Shown here in pieces: positions 1 to 33,500 of a stretch of DNA of 64,000 bases. A program made the translations under genes and the position numbers. Source of the DNA: Streptomyces rimosus subsp. rimosus (lineage in GTDB: Bacteria; Actinomycetota; Actinomycetes; Streptomycetales; Streptomycetaceae); assembly GCF_000720725.1 (NCBI RefSeq), contig NZ_JOCQ01000031.1:54292-118291 (forward strand), in the 5' to 3' direction. Positions within the stretch are counted from its first letter, which is position 1, and every line of letters starts with the position of its first letter. Under the pieces are notes generated by a model, which saw only the letters and a list, made by a program, of their open reading frames with translations, searched no databases and was not told the origin of the DNA.

Positions 1-782
1 GAGCCCGCCGAGCCGAGGGCGATGGCGTTGCTGCCGAGTGCGGGGCGCGGCTTCGCGGACGCGTGCGGGGACGTGCCGGAGGGTGCGCCGGGGGAGTCGG
101 GGCGGGCCGTGGCGATGCCGCTGATCATCGTGCCCTGGCCGCTGACGGTCGCCAGCGCGTGGTAGTGCCGGTAGAAGTCGAGTTCGGAGATGGGCCGTAC
201 CCAGGCCGCGCCCCGGCAGACGGGGTCGGAGATCCGGGCGGCTCCTCCGGTGTCGCGCAGGTAGCGGTTGTAGCCGGCCACGTAGCCGCGGACCATCTCG
301 CGTACTTCGGCGCGGGGGCCGGACGGTGACCGCAGGGCCCGCTCGACGGTGCGGGAGTCGTTGACCTGCTGGTAGTAGAGGTCGCTGTCCAGGTTGGTGC
401 GGGCCGTGGCGAACGTCGGGTCGGCGGGGCCCTGCTGGGGCGCGGCCTGCGGCTCCAGATAGCGCGAGCGCTGCGCGCCGACGGTCAGGTAGACCGAGGC
501 CAGGACGCAGAGGTTGTCCTTGGCCTGGGCGTATCCGTAGCCGTAGCCGACGCCCCGGTAGGTGTCGGAGATGATGTGCGGCACGCCGTACGCGGTGTAG
601 CGGATGTCGGCCGCGGTGCCGGGACGCTCCGCCCCCGGAGGGGCGGACCCGGTCAGGGTGAGGGCAAGGGTGAGGACGGCGGCGAGGGCCGTGATCGATA
701 ACTTGCCGGGGTTACGGGGCGATGACCCGGCGGGCGTGCGGCGCGGCGTCCCGTGGCCGGAGGCCGGTGACGCCTCCGGCAC
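1..782 (-). CDS. Penicillin-acylase-family Ntn hydrolase, N-terminal part (cut by window edge)
   Basis: The minus strand reads open from about 782 to the left edge. After a short charged N-terminus comes a hydrophobic signal segment (TALAAVLTLALTLTGSAPP), then the acylase start block IRYTAYGVPHI with GYGYAQAKDNLC, and at the edge LGSNAIALGSAG. In this family the Ser of a G-S-N motif becomes the N-terminal nucleophile of the beta chain after self-cleavage, so the entire alpha chain plus the nucleophile is visible. Closest recalled relatives are aculeacin A/cyclic-lipopeptide acylases and PvdQ, which cut fatty-acyl amides outside the cytoplasm. The GTG at 780-782 is a tentative start without a clear Shine-Dalgarno; it lies 22 bp after the exporter stop, so the two genes are probably co-transcribed. 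A TTA (bldA-dependent) codon sits at 699-701. Likely role, inferred: trimming or inactivating the NRPS product. Confidence 0.8.
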   Translation of the reverse strand, partial: MPEASPASGHGTPRRTPAGSSPRNPGKLSITALAAVLTLALTLTGSAPPGAERPGTAADIRYTAYGVPHIISDTYRGVGYGYGYAQAKDNLCVLASVYLTVGAQRSRYLEPQAAPQQGPADPTFATARTNLDSDLYYQQVNDSRTVERALRSPSGPRAEVREMVRGYVAGYNRYLRDTGGAARISDPVCRGAAWVRPISELDFYRHYHALATVSGQGTMISGIATARPDSPGAPSGTSPHASAKPRPALGSNAIALGSAG

Positions 783-804
783 AGGGAGGCGCCGCGCGCC
801 CTTC

Positions 805-2535
805 TCACGTCGAAGCCGCGATAAGCGCACGGTACTTGTCCTCGGTCTCCAGAAGCGTGGTGTGGTGGCCGGCCGCGTGCACCCGGCCGTCCTCCATCAT
901 GATCACTTGGGTGGCCTGGAGGGCGATCGGCATCCGGTGGGTCACCGCGATGACGATCTTGTCCTTGGCGTGCACGGCCAGCGAGTCGAGCAGGGTGCGC
1001 TCGTTGTGCGGGTCCAGCTGCGAGGTCGCCTCGTCCAGCAGCAGTACCTCGCTGTCGCGCAGCAGGGCCCGGACGACCGCCAGCCGCTGCCGCTGCCCGC
1101 CGGAGATGTGCACACCGCGCTCGCCGACCTCGGTGTCCAGGCCGTCGGGCAGGCTGCGGACCCACTCCATCAGGCCCACCGAGTCGAGGATCTTCTCCAG
1201 CCGTACGGGGTCCACGTCGTCCACCCCGTACGAGGCGGCGTCCCGGACGGTCGCGCCGAGCAGCGGCGCCTCCTGCTGGACGTAGGAGACCCGCCCGCGC
1301 AGCTCGGCGAGTTCGAGTTCGCGGATGTCCGTGCCGTTCAGCAGGACCCGTCCGCCGCTCGGCTCGACGAACCGCTCGATCAGGCTGAGGACGGTGGTCT
1401 TGCCGGTGCCCGACGGCCCCACCAGCACGGTGATGCCCTTGGGCGCGTCGATGGTGACGCCGCGCAGCACCTCGCGGTTCGGATAGCCGAACGTGACGTC
1501 GTCCAGGCGCAGTCCGGGCACCGGCCGCCCGTCGGCCGGGGCCGCGGCGCGGGGGGCGGTGGCCTCCGGCGGGAGCTGGAGCAGTTCGTCCACCCGGCGC
1601 GCGGCGGCCAGGCCCTCGGAGAGGCGGCCGGCCGAGGCGACCAGCGAGCCGATGGGCTCCTGGATGTAGACGACGTAGAGCAGGATGGCCACGAGGTCGC
1701 CCATGGACAGCGCGCCCGCGCTGACCCGGATCGCCCCGATGCCGAGAACCAGCAGGAAGGTCACTTCGACCGAGCCGAGCGCGGCGGTTTCGGCCACCGC
1801 CTCCGTGCGCGCGGCCTTGACCCCGGCGCGGTAGGAGCCCGCGGCCTCCTTGCCGAAGGCGGCGGCCTCGGCCTTCTCGGTGCGGGACGCCTTGACCGTA
1901 CGGAAGGCCAGCAGGACGCGCTGGAGGACGCCGGTCATCGCGCCGAGGTAGTTCTGCGCGTGCTCGGACTGCACGGTGACCCGCTGGAACGCCCAGCTCT
2001 CCACCGCGGTGGCCACGGTGAGCATGACGATCACGAGGACGGCCAGCAGCGGGTCGATGACCAGCATCAGGACGACCGTGATCACGATGGTGAACGGGAC
2101 GATCAGCAGCTCGATCGTGCTGCGGATGATGGTCTGCTGGAGCAGCGTGGTGTCGGCGCCCACGCGGGAGAGCATGTCGCCGGTCGACGCGCCCTCGACC
2201 TCCGGGACGCGCGCCCCGAAGATCCGCCGGGCGAGGTCGTTGCGTACCCGCAGCACGAAGCTCTGGCCGACGCGCCCGTGGACGTACACCCCCACGTAGT
2301 TGAGCGCCATGCCGACCACGGCGATCACCGCGAGGGCGGTCACCGGGCCCCACAGGCCGCCGTTCTCCCGGACGCCTTCGACGACGCTGCTGGCGACCAA
2401 GGGCTGGACCAACGCCGTCCCGTGCGCCGCGAGTTGCAGGACGAAGACGCCGACCAGCACCCAGCGGAACGGATTGAGGAGGCTCACCAGCACCTGTAGT
2501 GACGATCTCGATCGATCTTCGGCCGACCTGCCCAC
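805..2535 (-). CDS. Half-size ABC exporter (membrane domain fused to ATPase)
   Basis: 576 aa from a GTG at 2533-2535, with AGGAG eight bases upstream. Residues 1 to about 310 form the transmembrane domain with several hydrophobic spans, and the C-terminal ATPase carries Walker A GPSGTGKTT (about 372-380), signature ISGGQRQR (about 480), Walker B VLLLDEATSQLD and the switch His in VTHR. This one-piece architecture (MsbA/LmrA type) works as a dimer and exports amphipathic compounds or lipids. It is the first gene of the minus-strand unit divergent from the NRPS genes and is followed by the secreted acylase, so it most plausibly exports the peptide product and may confer self-resistance. The substrate assignment is inference from position only. 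Confidence 0.9.
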   Translation of the reverse strand: MGRSAEDRSRSSLQVLVSLLNPFRWVLVGVFVLQLAAHGTALVQPLVASSVVEGVRENGGLWGPVTALAVIAVVGMALNYVGVYVHGRVGQSFVLRVRNDLARRIFGARVPEVEGASTGDMLSRVGADTTLLQQTIIRSTIELLIVPFTIVITVVLMLVIDPLLAVLVIVMLTVATAVESWAFQRVTVQSEHAQNYLGAMTGVLQRVLLAFRTVKASRTEKAEAAAFGKEAAGSYRAGVKAARTEAVAETAALGSVEVTFLLVLGIGAIRVSAGALSMGDLVAILLYVVYIQEPIGSLVASAGRLSEGLAAARRVDELLQLPPEATAPRAAAPADGRPVPGLRLDDVTFGYPNREVLRGVTIDAPKGITVLVGPSGTGKTTVLSLIERFVEPSGGRVLLNGTDIRELELAELRGRVSYVQQEAPLLGATVRDAASYGVDDVDPVRLEKILDSVGLMEWVRSLPDGLDTEVGERGVHISGGQRQRLAVVRALLRDSEVLLLDEATSQLDPHNERTLLDSLAVHAKDKIVIAVTHRMPIALQATQVIMMEDGRVHAAGHHTTLLETEDKYRALIAAST

Positions 2536-2850
2536 GACTTACTCCTGCCGTTCCGGTGCGCCTGCCGGCGGGACACCACGTCTTATTCAGCCGTTCAATT
2601 CGGCGAAGGCGCGCATTCATCGGACTGTCACCGCAGTTATCCGTCTGCGTTCAGCATGTCGACGCGGCTGTATTTCGTGCCCCCGTGGATCCCGAGCATC
2701 ACAGAGAGTGGCCCGGCGTCGCAACCACGCCACTGGATCTTTGTTGTGACCTGGATCACTGCGCACTGTGAACGTCCTGAAATAGGCTTCCGGTGACCAC
2801 ACGCGGGCCGCAATTGCTGCGGGCCCGCAGCGCACTGCTTTAGCTGCACT

Positions 2851-2879
2851 TTGCCTGACCAGCGGTGCGCGCTTACGCT
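2851..2879 (+). promoter_or_regulatory. Candidate promoter for the NRPS operon
   Basis: TTGCCT (2851-2856), a 17-bp spacer and TACGCT (2874-2879) match a Streptomyces housekeeping-type promoter facing the NRPS genes. It is predicted from sequence only; other promoters in this region are possible. Confidence 0.35.
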
Positions 2880-2987
2880 GCCTGCGGCATGGGGGAAGCC
2901 TGGCTGCGGCGTTCTTGTTTGGGGGTTTCGAGGCATGTGTCCGGGATGGTGCCATCCTGTCGCCGCCGCTACCGAGGGTCGCGTCGC

Positions 2988-3023
2988 CGCAGTCAGACGT
3001 TGAGTCCCGCAGTCGGACGTTGA
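2988..3023 (+). repeat. Direct repeat, possible activator site
   Basis: CGCAGTCAGACGTTGA (from 2988) and CGCAGTCGGACGTTGA (from 3008) are 16-bp copies with one mismatch, exactly 20 bp apart and so roughly on the same helix face. Direct repeats with about two-turn spacing are typical of pathway activators such as SARPs. No regulator gene for them is visible in the NRPS part of the window. Confidence 0.5.
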
Positions 3024-3180
3024 TACGGACTGCCCGGCTTTGGTTTTCCTTTTAAGTACCAGATGGTTTGCCGGGCGTTCTCGTTCTCTTTTCATCCCGG
3101 TGCACTGCGCACCCGGTTCCGCGCGTAATGCCGATTTTCGCGTGCGCTTTTCCAGAAAAGAGCGCGCGCAAGGGGGAAGT

Positions 3181-28205
<25,025 letters not shown>

Positions 28206-28209
<4 letters not shown>

Positions 28210-30575
28210 AGCAGCAGTCGAAGATCGAAGACCTCCTTCCGCTGTCACCCCTCCAGGAGGGGCTGCTCTTCCACGCCCTGTACGACGAGCGGGAAGCGGA
28301 CCTGTACGCGGTCCAGCTGACCCTCGACTTCCACGGCGAACTGGACGCCGGGCGGCTCCGCAGGTCGGTGGAGGCCGTCGTACGGCGGCACCCGGCGCTG
28401 CGCGCCGCCTTCCGCCAGAACAAGAGCGGCGAGACCGTACAGCTCATCGCCCGCGCCGTGCGGGTGCCGTGGCAGGAGGCCGACCTCTCGGGCCGCCCGG
28501 CGGCACAGGCCGAGGCCGAGGCCGCGCGGCTGTCCGAGGCGGACCGCACACGCCGGTTCGACATGACCCGGCCCCCGCTGCTGCGCTTCACGCTCCTCAA
28601 GCTCGCGGACGGGCTGCACCGGCTGGTCTTCACCCACCACCACATCCTGCTCGACGGCTGGTCGATGCCGCTGGTGTTCGGCGAGGTCTTCGAGATCTAC
28701 GCACGCGACGGCGACGTGTCCGGGCTGCCCGGCGTCCGCCCGTACAAGGACTACCTGTCCTGGCTCGCCGCGCAGGACCGCACGGAGGCAGAAGCGGCCT
28801 GGCGGCACGCCCTGTCGGGCGCCGAGCCCTGCATGGTGGCGCCCGCCGGCGCGCTGCGCGACTCGGTGGTGCCGGGCAAGTGCGTGACCGTACTGAGTGC
28901 CGCGGAGACCAAGGCCCTCGGCGAACGGGCCCGCGGGCTGGGCGTCACCGTCAACACGGTGGTGCAGGCGGCCTGGGCGCTGGTCCTCGGCTCCCTCACC
29001 GGCCGCGACGACGTGGTCTTCGGCGCCACGGTCTCGGGCCGCCCGCCCGAGCTGGACGGTGTCGAGGACATCGTCGGCATGTTCATCAACACCCTGCCGG
29101 TCCGGCTGCGCCTGGACCCGGCCGAAACGCTGGCCCAGCTTGTCACGCGCCTCCAGCACGAGCAGGCCCAGCTGCTCGCCCACCAGTACCTGGGCCTCAA
29201 CCAGCTCCAGTCCCTCGCGGGCGGCGAACTCTTCGACACCCTGATGGTGTTCGAGAACTACCCGATCGACGAGGACGCCTTCGACGACACGGAGGACAGC
29301 CTGCGGGTCTCCGCCGTCGCGGCGGACGACGCGACCAACTACCCGCTGAGCGTCTCCGTCGTCCCCGGCCACGACCTGGAGATCCGCTTCGACTACCGCC
29401 CCGACCTCTTCCGGCTGGAGCAGGCCCAGGAGGTGCTGGACCGCCTGGTCCGGGCGGTCGTGGCGATCACCGAGGACCCGGACGTGTACGTCGGCCGGGT
29501 GGACGTGCTCCCCGCCCCGGAGCGGACCCGGCTGCTGGCGCTGGGACGGGGCAGCGAGGTCCGGACCGCCCCGGCCACCCTGGCCGGGCTGTTCGAGGAG
29601 CAGGCCGCGGCCACGCCGGACGCCACCGCGCTGGTCTGCGCCGACGGCGAGCTGACCTTCGCCGAACTCGACGTCCGGGCCGACCGCTTGGCCGCTCTCC
29701 TCGTGGCCCGGGGAGTACGGCAGGAATCCCGCGTCGCCCTCGTGCTGCCGCGCGACTCCTCGGCCCTGGTGGCGATGCTGGCAGTGCTGAAGTCCGGCGC
29801 CGCGTTCGTGCCCGTGGACATCGAGTACCCGGCCGAGCGCATCGGCTACATGCTCACCGACGCCGCCCCGGTGCTCACCCTGACCACGGCTGCCACGCGT
29901 AAGGCCGTATCCGGTACCGGTGTCACCGAACTCGTCCTGGATGACGCCGGGACCGTGCAGGCGCTTGCCGCCACGGACGCGGTGCGGCGCGAGGACAGGG
30001 CGCCGGTGTCGCCGTCCAGCCCGGCATACGTGATCTACACGTCGGGTTCGACGGGCCGTCCCAAGGGTGTGGTGGTGGAGCACCGGAGTGTGGTGAATCT
30101 GCTCCGTGCCCATCGGGAGGAGTTCTTCGGTCCGGTGTCGGGTGGGCGGCGTTTCCGGGTGGCGCTGACGGCGTCGCTGTCCTTCGACACGGCCTGGGAC
30201 GAGCTGCTGTGGATGTGGGCAGGCCACGAACTGCACTTCATCGACGACCGCACCCGGCGCGACCCCGACGCGCTACGCGATTACGCCCTCGACAAGTCCC
30301 TCGACCTGCTGGACGTGACGCCGACGTTCGCCCAGCATTTGCTGGACTCCGGGCTGCTCACCGGCTCAGGCCACCGGCCGAGCGTCTTGGTGGTCGGTGG
30401 GGAGGCGTTGGGTGCGGCGCTGTGGGAGCGGCTGGCGGCGCTGGAGGGCGTGGCCGTCCACAACTTCTACGGGCCGACGGAGGCGACGGTGGATGTGACG
30501 TCCACCGCGCTCGCGGATAGCTGTATGTATCGGGCGAGGGCCTGGCGCGCGGTTACCTGGGGCGTGCGGGGCTGA
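28206..30575 (+). CDS. NRPS 2, fragment 1: C7 and N-terminal part of A7
   Basis: The GTG at 28206-28208 overlaps the NRPS 1 stop as GTGA. The protein starts MKQQSKIEDLLPLSPLQEG, a short acceptor-type docking segment running straight into a DCL C domain (HHILLDG), as expected after E6. A7 follows with YVIYTSGSTGRPKG and the X-type pocket D-T-W-D-V-G-F-V-D-K. After VTSTALAD (ending at 30518) homology stops, the frame runs into nonsense and ends at 30575. Compared with intact A1, about 94 bases covering the stretch between motifs A5 and A6 are missing; the domain resumes at 30521 in another frame. This is almost certainly the 5' part of one 16-kb gene (28206-44408), not a real 789-aa protein. 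Confidence 0.85.
30420..30518 (+). repeat. 99-bp perfect repeat, copy 1 (ends at A7 break)
   Basis: Identical base for base to 34949-35047. It encodes LWERLAALEGVAVHNFYG and on to TSTALAD around core motif A5. The reading-frame break in A7 is exactly at its 3' end. Confidence 0.9.
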
Positions 30576-30589
30576 CGGCGGAACGGTTC

Positions 30590-33500
30590 GTGGCCGATCC
30601 GTACGGTACGGCGGGTGCCCGTATGTACCGCACGGGTGACGTGGTGCGCTGGAATGCCCACGGCCGGCTGGAGTTCGTGGGCCGGGCCGACGACCAGGTC
30701 AAGATCCGTGGCTTCCGCGTCGAACTCGGCGAGGTCGAGGCGGCCCTGACCGCACTGCCGGGTGTGGACCGGGCCGCCGTCGTGGTGCGTACCGACGGCG
30801 ATGTCACCCGGCTGGTCGGTTACGTCGTCGGGGACGCGGACGGGCCGCGGCTGCGGCAGGCACTCGCCGACCGCCTGCCCGACTACATGGTTCCGGCCGC
30901 CGTCGTCCCGCTGGACGAGCTGCCGCTGACCGCCAACGGCAAGACCGACCGCAAGGCCCTCCTCGCGGACCACCCCGCGCCGGACTACGCCGGATCGGCC
31001 ACCCGCTCCGGGCGCGCGCCGCGTACGGAGACCGAACGGCTGCTGGCCGGACTCTTCGCCGAGGTGCTGGGCGTCCCCGAAGTCGGTTTGGACGACAGCT
31101 TCTTCGACCTGGGCGGCGACAGCATCGTCTCCATCCAGCTCGTCAGCCGCGCCCGCAAGGCCGGGCTCGTGCTCAGCCCCCGCGAGGTCTTCACCCACCG
31201 TACGGTCGAGGCGCTTGCCGCGGTCGCGGACACCGCCCGGGACGCGGTCGTGGTGGAGGAGGCCGGGGCGGGCATCGGGCCGGTGCCGGTGACGCCGATC
31301 GTGGCCGTGACCGATCAGGCCGGGCCCTGGGGCCAGTTCCACCAGTCGATGCTGGTCGAGGTCCCCGCCGAACCGGGGCTCGACCGGCTGACCGCCGCGC
31401 TCCAGGCGGTGCTGGACCACCATGACGTACTCCGGTCCCGGCTCGACGGCGGTACGTGGGAGATCGCGCCGCGGGGCGCGGTGCGGGCTGCCGTACGGCG
31501 CGTGGACGTGACCGGAACGGACGCCGACGCACTACTGGCGGTCCTGGCGGACGAGGCCGAGGCGGCGCAGCGCTCGCTGAACCCGAAGACCGGTGACCTG
31601 GTGCGGGCCGTATGGTTCGACGCCGGCCCGCACGCCTCCGGACGCCTGCTCCTGGCCATTCACCACCTGGTCGTGGACGGCGTGTCCTGGCGCATCCTGC
31701 TACCCGACCTGCGCAGCGCATGGGAACAGACCGCCGGGGGAGGGGAAATCGAACTCGACCCGGTCGGTACGTCGTTCCGCACTTGGGCGCGTGCCCTGGA
31801 GACGGCGGCGGGGGAGCGGTCCGGCGAACTCGGCCTGTGGCGCGCCATGGTGTCCGAGCCCGAGCCGCTCCTCGGCGCCCGCGCGCTCGACCCGGCCGTC
31901 GACACCGTCACCACGGGGGCCGAGCTGACGCTCAGCCTCCCCGCGCAGTGGACCGCGCCGTTGCTCACCCGGGTGCCCGCCGCGTTTCGGGCCGGGGTCA
32001 ACGACGTGCTGCTCACGGGCCTGGCGATCGCCGTTGCCAACTGGCGGGAGCGGCAGGGCCAGGGGAGCGCCGGGCGTGCCGTCCTGGTGGACCTGGAGGG
32101 CCACGGCCGCGAGGAGCAGGCCGTGCCCGGCGCCGACCTGTCCCGTACGGTCGGCTGGTTCACCAGCCTGTACCCGGTCCGCCTGGACCTGGGCGGCATC
32201 GACCTGGCCGACGCCGCCGAGGGCGGCGCCTCGGCGGGGGCCGCCCTCAAGCGGATCAAGGAACAGCTGCGGTCCGTACCGGACAACGGCATCGGCTACG
32301 GCCTGCTGCGCCACCTCGACCCGCGTACGGCCGAGCAGTTGGCGGGCGGCACCGTGCCGCAGATCGGCTTCAACTACCTGGGCCGGTTCGCGGCGAGCGG
32401 CCCGCAGGACGCCGCCGGGGACGCGTACTGGGTGTCCGCGCCCGAGGCCACCGGCATCGGCGGCGGCACCAACGACGACATGCCGCTGCCGCACCTGATC
32501 GAGGTCAACGCCCACACCGAGGACCGCGCGGACGGCCCGCGACTGGTCGCCACCGTCGGCTGGGCCGGTGAGGTGCTGTCCGAGGCGGACGTGAAAGCCC
32601 TCGGCGAGGCGTGGCTCGACGCGCTCAAGGCGCTGGCGGCGCACGCCGCGCAGCCGGGAGCCGGCGGGCTCACCCCCTCCGACGTACCCCTGGCGGGACT
32701 AGGCCAGCAGGAGCTGGACGCGCTCGCCGCGACCGTCCCTGGTGAGCTGTCCGACGTACTGCCGCTCGCACCTCTCCAGCAGGGCCTGCTCTTCCACGCC
32801 GTATTCGAGGAGCAGGGCCCCGACATCTACAACACCCAGCTCGTCTTCGACCTGGAAGGCGACTTCGACGCCGACGCGCTGCGCACCGCCGCGCACATCC
32901 TGCTGGACCGGCACGCCAACCTGCGTGCCGCTTTCCGGCACGACGGCCTGGACCGGCCGCTCCAGATCGTCCCGGCGCGGGTCGATCTGCCCTGGGAACA
33001 GCTCGACCTCAGCCACCTCCCCGCCGAGGAGGCCGAAGCCCGGGCCGGGGAGGCGGTCGAGGCCGACCGGCTGCGCCGCTTCGACCTCGGCGAGCCGCCG
33101 CTGGTGCGCTTCACCGTGATCACACTGCCGGGTGGCCGGGCCAAGGTGCTGTTCACCAGCCACCACATCCTGCTGGACGGCTGGTCGACACCGCTCCTGG
33201 TGGGCGAGCTCTTCGAGCTCTACACATCGGGCGGGGACGCCACCGCCCTGCCGAAGGTCCGCCCGTACCGGGACTACCTTGCCTGGCTGGCGGAGCAGGA
33301 CCGGCAGTCCGCCGAGAACGCCTGGCAGCAGGCGCTCGCGGGCGTCGAGCCCTGCCTCCTCGTACCGGACGACAGCCGGCACACGCCGGTACTGCCCGCA
33401 CAGCGCTCGGTACGGGCGACGGCGGAGTGCACCGAGGCGCTGACCGCCTTCGCACGGCGGCACGGCCTGACCCTGAACACCGTCGTGCAGGGCGCCTGGG

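Larger units (their letters stand above)
2536..3180. promoter_or_regulatory. Divergent control region between exporter and NRPS genes
   Basis: 645 bp without a convincing gene, and visibly more A/T-rich in places than its flanks. It must hold the promoters for the exporter/acylase unit (leftward) and the NRPS operon (rightward). Visible elements are a sigma-70-like promoter at 2851-2879, a 20-bp-period direct repeat at 2988-3023, and the NRPS ribosome-binding site AGGGGGAA just before the ATG at 3181. If the 2851-2879 promoter is used, the NRPS mRNA leader would be nearly 300 nt. Confidence 0.7.

Noticed and set aside
63..329. 88-codon plus-strand frame at the left edge
   Set aside because: Antisense to the acylase alpha chain; no domain or ribosome-binding site.
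604..2499. 631-codon plus-strand frame over the exporter
   Set aside because: It is antisense to well-conserved ABC transporter motifs and has no recognisable domain of its own.
2935..3004. Short open frame ATGTGTCCGGGA... ending in the direct repeat upstream of the NRPS, as a leader peptide
   Set aside because: About 22 codons with poor ribosome-binding site spacing and no attenuator-like structure; not enough support.
30500..30600. Programmed frameshifting or intentionally split synthetase at A7 and A8
   Set aside because: There is no slippery sequence, around 100 bases of essential A-domain sequence are missing each time, and both breaks coincide with a repeat end.
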